Assembly: GCA_964370735.1 (NCBI GenBank)
Contig: CAYJLC010000005.1
Span: 1-64,000, forward strand
DNA: 64,000 nucleotides
Source of the DNA: CAYJLC01 sp964370735
GTDB lineage: Bacteria; Bacillota; Clostridia; Oscillospirales; Butyricicoccaceae
Reading direction: 5' to 3'
The notes under the pieces are model-generated. The model had not been told where the DNA came from and did no database searches. It saw only the letters and a program-made list of their open reading frames with translations. This document shows, piece after piece, positions 1 through 8,943 of this stretch. The position numbers and the translations under genes were made by a program. Numbering within the stretch: the stretch's first letter is position 1; every line of letters begins with the position of its first letter.

Positions 1-147
1 TGCATTTATAAATAATATAATAGTCATAATTATGCTAATGCTTGGCAAAATAAGCCCCCAAAATTTATTTTCTTTATGGGATAAATAAATTTGAAGCAAA
101 ATCGCTATTAAAAAAGGTACACCGTATCTAATCAAAATAACCGTCAT
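1..147 (-). CDS. Small membrane protein, partial (N-terminal 49 residues)
   Basis: An open frame begins with ATG at 147 and runs off the left edge. It starts 'MTVILIRYGVPF' and holds two hydrophobic stretches (about residues 3-20 and 32-48) separated by a short polar loop 'SHKENK', so it is a membrane protein. A good ribosome binding site (AGAGGTGA) lies 5-12 bases upstream of the ATG, which decides the start. I do not recognise the family. The gene is cut by the window edge, so its full length and function cannot be judged. It is read away from the neighbouring 65-aa gene's terminator. Confidence 0.55.
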   Translation of the reverse strand, partial: MTVILIRYGVPFLIAILLQIYLSHKENKFWGLILPSISIIMTIILFINA

Positions 148-233
148 AATTATCACCTCTTTTTTGATTTATATTGTATATTTTACCATATTTTTCTTAT
201 AAAATAAAGGTTTATTTTAATAAAATACAAAAA

Positions 234-262
234 TATAGGGACGAAAAAAAACATCGTCCCTA
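234..262 (-). terminator. Rho-independent terminator
   Basis: The arms TAGGGACGA and TCGTCCCTA form a perfect hairpin around an A-rich loop. On the minus strand a T-rich run follows. It lies just after the stop codon of the 65-aa gene. The stem resembles the 'GTAGGGGACG...CGTCCC' repeat family seen elsewhere in the window. Confidence 0.7.
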
Positions 263-268
263 AAGTTA

Positions 269-466
269 TTATTTATGATTTTCATCAACTTCACGTTTTG
301 CATCCTGCACTTGCCAATCAAAAAATCTACTATCACAAATACTTTTTCCTGTTAGAAAATAATCATTCATAATAAGAGAATTTGTAGCATTCATATTATC
401 AATGCTTGCATTTACAAAATTATTATCAAAGTTTTTGTAATCATAATTTTTTGGATATTTACCCAT
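269..466 (-). CDS. Small hypothetical protein (65 aa)
   Basis: A 65-codon gene starts at an ATG preceded by AGGAG at proper spacing and is followed by a clear terminator. Both argue that it is real. The product is soluble, acidic to neutral, and rich in Asn and Asp (many 'NN', 'DN' pairs). It has no recognisable domain and no membrane segment. It lies 59 bases downstream of the Clp ATPase gene on the same strand with no terminator between them, so it may be co-transcribed. Its function is unknown. Confidence 0.55.
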   Translation of the reverse strand: MGKYPKNYDYKNFDNNFVNASIDNMNATNSLIMNDYFLTGKSICDSRFFDWQVQDAKREVDENHK

Positions 467-525
467 ACTATTGCTCCTATTCTTACGATTTCTAAAGCAA
501 AGCTCTAGTTTCTCGCATAAAAGAT

Positions 526-2754
526 TTAGTTTTTAATAAAATTTACATTGCTTGAGAAATTAACCAAAACCATATCGCCTCGATTTATCTCTCCATTAAT
601 TATTTTATCAGTTAATGGATTTTCTATACATTCCGTAATCATTCGACGAATAGGTCTTGCTCCATAAATATCGCTATAACCTTTTTGCGCGATATAATCA
701 ATAATTTTTTCCGAAAATTCAATGTTTATACCGACTTGTGACACACGCTTTTTTAAAATATCTAGCATATTTTTTGTAATTTTTTGTATCTCCTCCATTT
801 TTAATTTATTAAACACAATAACTTCATCGATACGATTTAAAAGCTCTGGTTTGAATGCCTTTTTCAGTTCTTTCATTGCATCGACTTCTATATTAGATAT
901 TTTATCAAACCCAAGTGATGAACCTGTGATTTTTTCGGCACCAATGTTCGAAGTCATAATAATAATTGTATTTTTAAAATTAATTTTTCTATGTTTACTA
1001 TCTGTTAAAATACCATCTTCTAATACTTGAAGTAATAAATTTAAAATATCAGGATGCGCCTTTTCTATCTCATCAAATAGCACTAAACTATATGGATTAC
1101 GCCTGATTTTCTCGGTTATTGCTGTATTATCATCATATCCGACAAAGCCAGCAGATGCTCCAATTAATTTTGTCACCGACGATTTATCCATATATTCCGA
1201 CATATCAAGACGCACAATATTATTTGCCGAACCAAAAAGTCCTTTCGAAATAGCCTTACAAATTTCTGTTTTACCAACGCCAGTAGGACCTAAAAATATA
1301 AAAGAACCAAGTGGTCTATTCGGGTCGTTAATCCCTACTTTTGCCCTTTTAATTGCATTAATAATTTTCGCACAAGCATCGTTTTGTCCTATAATCCTTT
1401 GATATAAATTCTCCTCTAGCGACTTTATTATATTTTTTGCGTCATCATTTAATTCAAATGTGTCAATTCCAGTATATTTCGATACAATTTTACAAATACT
1501 CTCTCCATTTATTATTTTTGCGTGGTCATAAATCATTTTATCCGTCTTATTTTCCATATTATATAGCGCACAAGCTTCATCTATAAGGTCGATAGCTTTA
1601 TCTGGTAATTTCTTATCAAATAAGTATCTTGTACTCAAATAAACCGCCTTATTTATTGCATCTTCCGTTATTTTCACCTTATGAAATCTCTCGAAATGAC
1701 TTTTAATTCCATAAATAATTTGCTTTGTTTCTTCTTCTGTCGGCTCACTCACATTAATTTTTTGAAAACGTCTTTCAAGTGCTGCATCTTTTTCAATATG
1801 CTTTCTATATTCTTCATAAGTCGTCGCACCAATAATCTGAATTTGCCCACGAGATAGCGCCGGTTTTAAAATATTTGCAGCGTCGATAGCGCCTTCTGCA
1901 CCACCTGCTCCCATTATTATATGCACTTCATCGATAAAAAGTATTATGTCCTTATTTTTTTTGCACTCTTCAGAGATATTTTTTACCCTATCTTCAAACT
2001 CACCGCGATATTTTGTGCCAGCTATAACCGAACTTAAATCGAGTGATACAATTTTTTTATTTATTAAATTTATTGGCACTAATCCTTTAGCAATTCTATG
2101 CGCCAAACCTTCTACTAATGCAGTTTTTCCAACACCAGCTTCGCCCACAATTGCAGGATTATTTTTTCGCCTACGCGACAAAACACAAATCAAATCATTA
2201 ATTTCTTTTTCTCTGCCAATAACAGGGTCTAAAAGTCCTGTACTTGCAAGCGAAACCAATTCTTTTCCGTATAAATTTAATATTTTACTATCAAGCGCTT
2301 TCTTTTTATCAACAGCCTTTGGAAAACTTTCTATGTTTAAATCGTGACTAAGTCCATATACTAAACTATGAAGATTAACACTTAAAGTATCGAATATTTT
2401 TTTAGTCCTAACACTAGGTTCAGAAGTTATTGCTAATAATAAATGTTCAGGTGTAATTGCACCAAAATTTGCAAGCTCTAATGCTTTTTCTATACAAGTT
2501 TTTATTTCTGGTGATAAATCTAGATTTTTTGTTTGTATTTTTTGAGAAATATCAGAGAATTTTATATACGTCAATAATTTTGTAGTTGTAATTTGATTTA
2601 ATAATAATAAACTTGCTGCGTGGCTGTCATTATGTTTAATAATACCGAGCAAAAAATGCTCTACATCGACAAAATTGCTTGATAATTCCTTTGCATATTC
2701 TCCAGCATAAGTAATGCAAATTTTTGAACTTTGATTAAATTTATTTTTTTGCAT
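526..2754 (-). CDS. clpC: Clp ATPase, ClpC/ClpA type, lacking the ClpC middle domain
   Basis: AAA+ unfoldase that would feed substrates to the ClpP protease. An N-terminal Clp_N double repeat spans about residues 5-140. The first ATPase domain has Walker A GEAGVGKT at 204-211 and Walker B 'ILFIDE'. The second has Walker A GPTGVGKT at 489-496 and Walker B 'LVLFDE'. A ClpP-docking tripeptide LGF lies at 614-616, supporting a ClpP partner rather than a ClpB disaggregase. The protein has 742 residues against about 810 for typical ClpC. The region between the two ATPase domains (about 400-440) is short and has no coiled-coil UVR/M domain, so adaptor control of the McsB/MecA kind may be absent; in that respect it resembles ClpA. 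No ctsR, mcsA or mcsB is adjacent. RBS AGGAG precedes the ATG. Confidence 0.85.
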   Translation of the reverse strand: MQKNKFNQSSKICITYAGEYAKELSSNFVDVEHFLLGIIKHNDSHAASLLLLNQITTTKLLTYIKFSDISQKIQTKNLDLSPEIKTCIEKALELANFGAITPEHLLLAITSEPSVRTKKIFDTLSVNLHSLVYGLSHDLNIESFPKAVDKKKALDSKILNLYGKELVSLASTGLLDPVIGREKEINDLICVLSRRRKNNPAIVGEAGVGKTALVEGLAHRIAKGLVPINLINKKIVSLDLSSVIAGTKYRGEFEDRVKNISEECKKNKDIILFIDEVHIIMGAGGAEGAIDAANILKPALSRGQIQIIGATTYEEYRKHIEKDAALERRFQKINVSEPTEEETKQIIYGIKSHFERFHKVKITEDAINKAVYLSTRYLFDKKLPDKAIDLIDEACALYNMENKTDKMIYDHAKIINGESICKIVSKYTGIDTFELNDDAKNIIKSLEENLYQRIIGQNDACAKIINAIKRAKVGINDPNRPLGSFIFLGPTGVGKTEICKAISKGLFGSANNIVRLDMSEYMDKSSVTKLIGASAGFVGYDDNTAITEKIRRNPYSLVLFDEIEKAHPDILNLLLQVLEDGILTDSKHRKINFKNTIIIMTSNIGAEKITGSSLGFDKISNIEVDAMKELKKAFKPELLNRIDEVIVFNKLKMEEIQKITKNMLDILKKRVSQVGINIEFSEKIIDYIAQKGYSDIYGARPIRRMITECIENPLTDKIINGEINRGDMVLVNFSSNVNFIKN

Positions 2755-2848
2755 TTTTAAATTCTCCTATTTTTAGTCTATTTTTATGTTCTAAAGCTTT
2801 AAAATGATGATTTTCAACTTCATTCTTTGATTTTTTAATAAAATTCAT
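2741..2848 (-). CDS. 35-aa leader peptide overlapping the Clp ATPase start
   Basis: A 35-codon frame starts at ATG 2848 behind a strong site (GGAGGG) and ends with TAA at 2741-2743, 14 bases inside the Clp gene. The peptide is lysine-rich (for example 'MNFIKKSKNE', 'KIGEFKNAKK'). The Clp ribosome binding site lies inside this frame. Translational coupling is therefore likely: ribosomes finishing the peptide would stop next to the Clp start. I do not recognise the peptide; a regulatory leader role is inferred. Confidence 0.5.
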   Translation of the reverse strand: MNFIKKSKNEVENHHFKALEHKNRLKIGEFKNAKK

Positions 2849-2913
2849 ATATATTGCCCTCCATAAATATTTTAACCTTTTTAAAAATTTTTAGACAAAA
2901 ATTTAAAATAAGG

Positions 2914-2942
2914 TTGAAAAAATATCAAATAAATGGTAAAAT
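2914..2942 (+). promoter_or_regulatory. Sigma-A promoter of the ferredoxin gene
   Basis: -35 TTGAAA (2914-2919), 17-base spacer, -10 TAAAAT (2937-2942), then a short leader with AGGAGG before the ferredoxin ATG. The same pair of hexamers with the same spacing drives the 84-aa gene at 14380. Confidence 0.7.
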
Positions 2943-2974
2943 ATATATGTAAATTTTAATAGGAGGTGCTTATT

Positions 2975-3145
2975 ATGGCATACGTAATTTCTGACGATTG
3001 CATCAGCTGTGGCGCTTGCGAAGGCGAATGTCCAGTATCATGTATATCTGCTGGTGATTCAAAATACACTATCGATGCTGACGCATGTATCGACTGTGGC
3101 GCTTGCGCAGGTTCATGTCCAGTAAGTGCAATTGCACAAGGCTAG
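2975..3145 (+). CDS. 2[4Fe-4S] clostridial-type ferredoxin
   Basis: A 56-residue protein with two CxxCxxCxxxCP clusters: CISCGACEGECP near residues 9-20 and CIDCGACAGSCP near 38-49. This is the classic low-potential electron carrier of anaerobic Clostridia, serving pyruvate:ferredoxin oxidoreductase, hydrogenases and similar cytosolic enzymes. The length matches the family (about 55 residues). It has its own sigma-A promoter, the RBS AGGAGG at 2961-2966 and its own terminator, so it is a single-gene transcription unit, as expected for an abundant protein. No redox partner gene is adjacent. Confidence 0.95.
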   Translation: MAYVISDDCISCGACEGECPVSCISAGDSKYTIDADACIDCGACAGSCPVSAIAQG

Positions 3146-3153
3146 AATACTTT

Positions 3154-3180
3154 AAAACACACCGTAAGGTGTGTTTTTTA
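3154..3180 (+). terminator. Ferredoxin terminator
   Basis: AAAACACACC and GGTGTGTTTT form a 10-bp hairpin with a GTAA loop, followed by T residues. Confidence 0.85.
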
Positions 3181-3193
3181 TTATTTTATATAT

Positions 3194-3229
3194 AAAAAAA
3201 GGACCGTCTTACGACAGCCCTTTTTTTAT
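3194..3229. terminator. Terminator at the end of the gyrA operon
   Basis: A hairpin (AAAAAAAGGACCGTC against GACAGCCCTTTTTTT, two imperfect pairs) with A and T tracts on both sides. It lies just beyond the stop of the 221-aa gene and can act on both strands. Confidence 0.7.
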
Positions 3230-3891
3230 TTTAACTTTTCGTATAATTCTTTTGAATTATTATAGATTTCCTGCGCTTCTTTGTTATTACCTACATAACT
3301 TTCGTCTGCTAGAACGACACGCGAATTTCCTAATTCATCAAATAAACTAATATTTTCGTAATATGAAACATCGGCAAAAATTGATACTTCGTTTAAAGGA
3401 AATCCGAACAATTCCTCATCAACAGGAACTATTACTTCACCTTCTTCTACTTCTTCAATAAAATTACCATTCGAATCTTTAATTAAGCCTATAAATACTC
3501 CTCTATAATAATTAATATCATCAATAATAAAAATCATATTCGATTTTGAAGCCATATCTCCATAAAGTTTCGTGGTACTTGCCATAAGTGTATTAGGGTC
3601 AGCATTTTCTGAATAATCTAATTGATAATGAAATACACTAACATTTACTTCGCCATCTCCATTATAATCCCCTGAAATTTTTTCTAATTCTTCTTCCATA
3701 GAATTTAATGTCTGTACGTCTAAATATTTTGGTGAAACTAAAGCAATATCTATATCTGATTTAACATTTGACGTCATGTCAAATATAGTAATCGATATAA
3801 GAAATATTACAAATAAACCACCTAAAGTATGCCATTTATAATGATACCAATAATTCTCCCACCATTTATAAAACTTAGATTTTTCTTTCAT
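3226..3891 (-). CDS. Membrane-anchored hypothetical protein (221 aa)
   Basis: The N-terminus is aromatic and basic ('FYKWWENYWYHYKWH'), followed by one transmembrane helix at about residues 22-42. The remaining 180 residues are acidic and presumably extracytoplasmic. There is no lipobox and no known domain that I recognise. The gene starts 7 bases after the gyrA stop, so it is the last gene of the gyrB-gyrA operon, and a terminator follows. Its function is unknown; the operon position does not by itself imply a role in supercoiling. Confidence 0.7.
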   Translation of the reverse strand: MKEKSKFYKWWENYWYHYKWHTLGGLFVIFLISITIFDMTSNVKSDIDIALVSPKYLDVQTLNSMEEELEKISGDYNGDGEVNVSVFHYQLDYSENADPNTLMASTTKLYGDMASKSNMIFIIDDINYYRGVFIGLIKDSNGNFIEEVEEGEVIVPVDEELFGFPLNEVSIFADVSYYENISLFDELGNSRVVLADESYVGNNKEAQEIYNNSKELYEKLK

Positions 3892-3898
3892 AAATCAC

Positions 3899-6472
3899 CT
3901 ATTCTTCTGTTGTTTCCTCGACTACATTTTCAATATCTTCGTCTTCTGGGTTTTCATCTTTTTCAGTTCTTGCGATAGATATAACTTTAACATCATCGGT
4001 AGTTTTCATAACGATAACACCTTGAGATGCTCTACCACATTCTCTGATAGATTCTGTACACGTTCTAATGATAACACCTTCATTTGTTATAATCATGATG
4101 TCATCATCAGGAGCTGTGATAACTAAACCTGCGATATTTGAAGTTTTTTCAGTGATTTCGTGAAGTTTAACACCTAGACCACCTCTATGTTTAACAGCGA
4201 ATTCTGAACAAGGTGTACGTTTTCCGTAGCCATTTTCTGTAATAGTTAAAACCATTCCTTCTTCATGAGTACGTCCTGCACCGATAACATAGTCATCTTC
4301 TTTAAGTTTGATACCACGAACACCAGCCGCAGTTCTACCCATAGCACGAACTTCTGTTTCCTCGAAACAAACAGCTTGGCCTTTAAATGTACCGATAATA
4401 ATTTTTTGAGTACCGTCAGTAAGTCTAACTTCAACAAGTGCATCATCATCGTTAAGAGTAAGCGCTCTCACGCCACCTTTTCTAGTCGAATCTAAATCGG
4501 CAAGGGCAATACGTTTTACAGTACCATTACGCGTTACAAAGAATAAGAAATGCTCTGCATCATCGCCTTTTTTCGCGTCTTTAAACATATCATTTGAAAT
4601 AGGAATCATCGCTGTGATTTTTTCGTCTTGGTCAAGTTCTAGTAAGTTTATGATATTCATACCCTTAGCAGTTCTTGAACTTTCTGGAATTTGATATCCT
4701 TTTAAGCGATAAACTCTACCTTTTGTAGTAAAGAACATGATATGTGCGTGAGTTGACGAAGTAAATAATGTAGTTACCACATCTTCTTCTCTAGTCGAAA
4801 GACCAGAAACTCCACGTCCACCACGACGCTGTGCTTTGTATGTGTTTGTCGGAACTCGCTTGATATAACCTAAACGTGTAAGTGTGTACACACATTCTGT
4901 TTCTTCAATTAAGTCTTCAAGATCTATATCGTCATACACATCTTCAATAGCAGTACGTCTATCATCGCCAAATTTTTCTTTAATAACTAAAATTTCATCA
5001 CGAACAATTGCAAGCATATTATCATCTGATGATAATATTTCAACGAAATCTCTGATTTTTTCATTAATATCTTCAAATTCATTGTCAATTTTTTGTCTTT
5101 CTAGTCCAGAAAGTCTACCTAAACGCATATCTGTGATAGCTTTTGCTTGAATTTCTGAAAGATAAAAATCAACTAATTTATCTTCTGGAGCCTCAACTCC
5201 GATTAAATTCATTTGATTTACTTTAAATGGCTCTTTTGTTAAACGCTCTTTTGCAATATTTTCATTTTCAGAAGAACGAATAATTTCAATAATTCTGTCA
5301 ATATTATCGGTAGCAACACGCAAACCTTCTAAAATATGTGCTCTATCTTTAGCCTTTTTCAGGTCAAAAATAGTACGTCTTTCAATAATTTCCTTTTGGA
5401 AATTGATATAATGCCCTAAAATATCTTTTAAATTTAAAATTTTAGGTTGATTATCTACTAGAGAAAGCATAATCATAGAAATTGTGTCTTCAAGTTGAGT
5501 ATATTTGAATAAAGTATTTAAAACAACTTGAGGATTTGCATCTCTTTTTAGTTCTATAACAATTGTAAGACCATTTCTATCAGATTCATCTCTGATGTCA
5601 GAAATGCCTTCTACACGCTTGTCTTTAACTAAATTTGCGATATTTTCTATAAGTCTTGCCTTATTTACAGCATAAGGTATTTCAGTTACAACTAATTTAT
5701 AACGATTTGTACCAAAATCTTCGATATCAACTTTTGAACGTAATTTTAATTTTCCACGTCCAGTAAGGTAAGCTTGGCGCATGCCACCTCTACCCATAAT
5801 TATACCACCAGTAGGAAAATCTGGTCCTTTGATATAATCTAAAAGTTCATCAATTTCGATGTCTGGGTTGTCGATTTGTGCAATAATACCGTCTATAACT
5901 TCGCATAAGTTATGAGGAGGGATATTTGTTGCCATACCAACTGCGATACCTGTTGAACCGTTAACAAGTAAATTTGGAAATTTAGATGTTAAAACCGAAG
6001 GTTCTTCGTGTTTATCGTCATAGTTCATGTCAAATTTAACAGTATCTTTTTCGATGTCTTTTAAAAGATAGCTTGCAATTTTGTCCATTCTTGCCTCTGT
6101 ATAACGATAAGCGGCAGCAGGGTCACCGTCTATCGAACCAAAGTTTCCATGACCATCGATTAGAGGATAACGCAAGCTAAAAGATTGCGCCATACGAACT
6201 AAAGCGTCGTAAACAGATGCATCACCATGAGGGTGATATTTACCTAAAACATTACCGACAGTAGTTGCAGATTTTCTATATGGTCTTTCATGCGTTAAAT
6301 TATCTTCATACATCGCGTATAAAATTCTTCTATGAACAGGTTTTAAACCATCTCTAACATCCGGTAAAGCACGACCAACTATTACGCTCATTGCATAGTC
6401 GATATAAGATTTTTTCATCTCTTTTTCGAGGTCAACAGGAACTATTTTTTGATTTTCAAATACTAAACTCAT
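3899..6472 (-). CDS. gyrA: DNA gyrase subunit A
   Basis: Breakage-reunion subunit of gyrase, an A2B2 enzyme with GyrB that introduces negative supercoils. The catalytic tyrosine is Y124 in 'AAAYRYTEARM'. The wrapping-domain GyrA box QRRGGRG is at 548-554, which separates it from topoisomerase IV ParC. The 857-residue length is usual, ending in an acidic tail rich in Glu and Asp. The quinolone-determining stretch reads GDASVYD (83-89): the E. coli Ser83 position is Ala85 here, with Ser86 next, the arrangement also known in Mycobacterium tuberculosis. It lies downstream of gyrB with a repeat-bearing 209-base gap between them. Confidence 0.97.
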   Translation of the reverse strand: MSLVFENQKIVPVDLEKEMKKSYIDYAMSVIVGRALPDVRDGLKPVHRRILYAMYEDNLTHERPYRKSATTVGNVLGKYHPHGDASVYDALVRMAQSFSLRYPLIDGHGNFGSIDGDPAAAYRYTEARMDKIASYLLKDIEKDTVKFDMNYDDKHEEPSVLTSKFPNLLVNGSTGIAVGMATNIPPHNLCEVIDGIIAQIDNPDIEIDELLDYIKGPDFPTGGIIMGRGGMRQAYLTGRGKLKLRSKVDIEDFGTNRYKLVVTEIPYAVNKARLIENIANLVKDKRVEGISDIRDESDRNGLTIVIELKRDANPQVVLNTLFKYTQLEDTISMIMLSLVDNQPKILNLKDILGHYINFQKEIIERRTIFDLKKAKDRAHILEGLRVATDNIDRIIEIIRSSENENIAKERLTKEPFKVNQMNLIGVEAPEDKLVDFYLSEIQAKAITDMRLGRLSGLERQKIDNEFEDINEKIRDFVEILSSDDNMLAIVRDEILVIKEKFGDDRRTAIEDVYDDIDLEDLIEETECVYTLTRLGYIKRVPTNTYKAQRRGGRGVSGLSTREEDVVTTLFTSSTHAHIMFFTTKGRVYRLKGYQIPESSRTAKGMNIINLLELDQDEKITAMIPISNDMFKDAKKGDDAEHFLFFVTRNGTVKRIALADLDSTRKGGVRALTLNDDDALVEVRLTDGTQKIIIGTFKGQAVCFEETEVRAMGRTAAGVRGIKLKEDDYVIGAGRTHEEGMVLTITENGYGKRTPCSEFAVKHRGGLGVKLHEITEKTSNIAGLVITAPDDDIMIITNEGVIIRTCTESIRECGRASQGVIVMKTTDDVKVISIARTEKDENPEDEDIENVVEETTEE

Positions 6473-6601
6473 TAGTTTTTTCTTTCCTTTCCCACCTGAT
6501 ATATGTTTTTAACTCGATATTATTTCAGGTAGTGTAAAAATTTTGTTTGGAAATTATTATTATTTTATAATATATTTATGTGGAAGTTATGTTAAAAAAC
6601 A

Positions 6602-6681
6602 TACCACATGACGTGGACGCATTTCAAATTTTCGTCTGAAACACGTCGATTATGCCGACAATTGCCTGTCGGTGCAACCGA
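6602..6681. repeat. Dispersed intergenic repeat between gyrB and gyrA
   Basis: This segment contains 'GACGTGGACGCA', 'TTCGTCTGAAA' and 'CCTGTCGGTGCAACCGA', all found again in other spacers (near 12000, 15181, 26175 and 39112). It abuts the gyrB stop codon exactly: read on the minus strand the join is TAG then TCGGTTGCACCGACAGG, the same join as at 15178-15195 after another gene. Confidence 0.65.
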
Positions 6682-8613
6682 CTATACGTCTAAGTTTTTA
6701 ACGTATTTTGCGTTTTCTTCTATAAATTCACGTCTAGGCTCAACTTTTTCACCCATTAAAATAGTAAAAATTTCATCTGCTGCTTGTGCATCTTCAAGAG
6801 TTACTTGTAAAAGAGTTCTTGTTTCTGGGTTCATAGTAGTTTCCCAAAGTTGAGTAGGATTCATCTCTCCAAGACCTTTGTAACGTTGTATTTCAGACTT
6901 TTCTCCAGCTTCTTCTAAAGCAGCTGCTAAATGGTCGTCATGGTACACATATTGTAAATAAGATTTACCTTTAGACACTTTGTAAAGTGGTGGTTGCGCA
7001 ATATATACAAATCCACCTTCAACTAATGGACGCATAAATCTAAACATAAACGTTAAAAGTAAAGTTCTGATATGAGAACCATCGACATCGGCATCGGCCA
7101 TTAGAATAATTTTATGATAACGTAATTTCTCGATATTAAAATCATCACCAAAACCAGCACCAAACGCAGTAATCATTGGCACTAATTTTTCATTACCATA
7201 TACTTTGTCAATTCTAGCCTTTTCAACGTTTAACATTTTACCCCAAAGTGGCAAAATAGCTTGGAAACGTCTATCTCTACCTTCTTTCGCAGAACCACCG
7301 GCAGAGTCCCCTTCGACAATATAAATTTCAGTCAAAGCAGGGTCTTTTTCTTGACAGTCGGCAAGTTTACCAGGAAGCGAACCACTCTCAAGCACGCCTT
7401 TACGTCGTGTCATTTCACGTGCACGTTTAGCCGCCTCTCTAGCGCGAGAAGCAGTAAGTGCTTTTTCAACGATGATTTTTGCAGTAGTAGGATTTTCTTC
7501 TAGGAAGATAGCAAGCTTTTCGTTTAAAGCAGTTTCAACAAGCGTTCTCATTTCAGAGTTTGCAAGTTTGCCTTTTGTTTGCCCCTCAAATTGAGCTTCT
7601 TGTAGTCTAACAGAAATAATCGCAGTTAAACCTTCCCTAACATCTTCACCAGAAAGATTTTTATCTGCTTCTTTAATCATATTAAATTTTCTTGCATAAT
7701 CGTTGATAGTTTTTGTTAAAGCCGATTTAAAACCAGTTTCGTGTGTACCACCTTCGATTGTAGCAATATTATTAGCAAAAGATAATATATTTTCGTTATA
7801 AGAATCGTTATATTGGATAGCAATTTCAGCCATACAGTCTTCTTTGTGTTGAGCCACAAAAACAACATCTTCGAAAATAGGTGTTTTGTTACGGTTGATA
7901 TGAGAAACAAATTCTTTAATACCGCCATTATAACACATAGTTTTCGATTTTTTTTCCTCATTAAAAGAGCGATTATCTGAAATAGTTATAGATAAACCAG
8001 CGTTTAAGAAAGCTTGTTCTCTTAATCTTTTTAATAAAATATCATATTCAAAATCAACAGTTTCAAAAATAGTATCGTCTGGTTTAAACGAAACTTTTGT
8101 TCCTGTTTGTTCTGAAATAAAATCTTCAGAAGTCATTTGATGAACAGATGCACCTCTAGCAAAAGAAAGCGAATGTTTTTTAGTACCGTCTAAAATTTCA
8201 ACTTTAAGCCACTCAGAAAGTGCATTAACAACAGAAGCACCAACCCCATGTAGACCACCAGAAACTTTATATCCGCCACCGCCGAATTTACCACCGGCAT
8301 GAAGAATTGTAAAAACAACTTCACAGGCAGGAATACCCATTTTTGGATGCATACCTGTTGGAATACCACGTCCATTATCTGAAACAGTGATAACATTTTC
8401 CTCATCAATAGATACTTCGATATGCGAACAATGACCAGCAAGTGCCTCGTCAATTGAGTTATCAACGATTTCATATACTAAGTGATGTAAACCTTTAGAT
8501 TGAGTATTACCGATATACATACCAGGACGTTTTCTAACGGCTTCTAGTCCTTCTAGCACCTCAATTTGGTTTTCATCATAATTCGATTCGACTTTATTTA
8601 ATATGTCGCTCAT
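6682..8613 (-). CDS. gyrB: DNA gyrase subunit B
   Basis: ATPase subunit of gyrase. The GHKL ATP-binding domain has 'EIVDNSIDEA' (catalytic Glu48, Asn52), 'DNGRGIP' and 'GLHGVGASVVNAL' motifs in the first 135 residues. The TOPRIM domain has EGDSAGGS (434-441) and DADVDGSH (507-514). The C-terminal 'QRYKGLGEMNP' motif is present. The 643-residue length fits Gram-positive GyrB. The gene lies in the canonical order recF-remB-gyrB-gyrA. Confidence 0.97.
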   Translation of the reverse strand: MSDILNKVESNYDENQIEVLEGLEAVRKRPGMYIGNTQSKGLHHLVYEIVDNSIDEALAGHCSHIEVSIDEENVITVSDNGRGIPTGMHPKMGIPACEVVFTILHAGGKFGGGGYKVSGGLHGVGASVVNALSEWLKVEILDGTKKHSLSFARGASVHQMTSEDFISEQTGTKVSFKPDDTIFETVDFEYDILLKRLREQAFLNAGLSITISDNRSFNEEKKSKTMCYNGGIKEFVSHINRNKTPIFEDVVFVAQHKEDCMAEIAIQYNDSYNENILSFANNIATIEGGTHETGFKSALTKTINDYARKFNMIKEADKNLSGEDVREGLTAIISVRLQEAQFEGQTKGKLANSEMRTLVETALNEKLAIFLEENPTTAKIIVEKALTASRAREAAKRAREMTRRKGVLESGSLPGKLADCQEKDPALTEIYIVEGDSAGGSAKEGRDRRFQAILPLWGKMLNVEKARIDKVYGNEKLVPMITAFGAGFGDDFNIEKLRYHKIILMADADVDGSHIRTLLLTFMFRFMRPLVEGGFVYIAQPPLYKVSKGKSYLQYVYHDDHLAAALEEAGEKSEIQRYKGLGEMNPTQLWETTMNPETRTLLQVTLEDAQAADEIFTILMGEKVEPRREFIEENAKYVKNLDV

Positions 8614-8675
8614 TTTGTTTGTCTTCCTTTCTTGAAATACATATTTACTATATAGAAGTTTAGCAAATGTGCATT

Positions 8676-8939
8676 TTACATTGCGTGCACGTCAGGTGCC
8701 TCCATACGTTTTTGTAATGTTTTTGGTGTTAAATCACATACAAAAACATGATTTATATTATTTTCTCTATATATTATAAAAGATTTTGGTAAATCTAATG
8801 ATAAAAAAGTAATAGTTTTAGATTTTTCGCAAGCACGCAAAAAATTCTGAGTGTTTTTTGAAGTTGTTGTATTATCAAAATCGAAAATTCCGATAATATT
8901 TTCTTCTAAAATCAGCTTGTTTCCGATGTTAAGATACAT
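8676..8939 (-). CDS. remB: RemB/YaaB family (DUF370) regulator, C-terminus read into a repeat
   Basis: A small DUF370 protein of 87 residues. In Bacillus the gene between recF and gyrB is yaaB/remB, related to the matrix regulator RemA; the position and the 'MYLNIGNKLIL' start match. It follows recF by 4 bases. The last residues, 'APDVHAM', are encoded by the dispersed repeat containing CACCTGACGTGCACGCA, the same repeat that follows dnaA and the ATP-grasp gene. The natural C-terminus therefore seems to have been replaced by repeat sequence. Family assignment is firm; function in this organism is inferred. Confidence 0.8.
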   Translation of the reverse strand: MYLNIGNKLILEENIIGIFDFDNTTTSKNTQNFLRACEKSKTITFLSLDLPKSFIIYRENNINHVFVCDLTPKTLQKRMEAPDVHAM

Positions 8940-8943
8940 AAAA

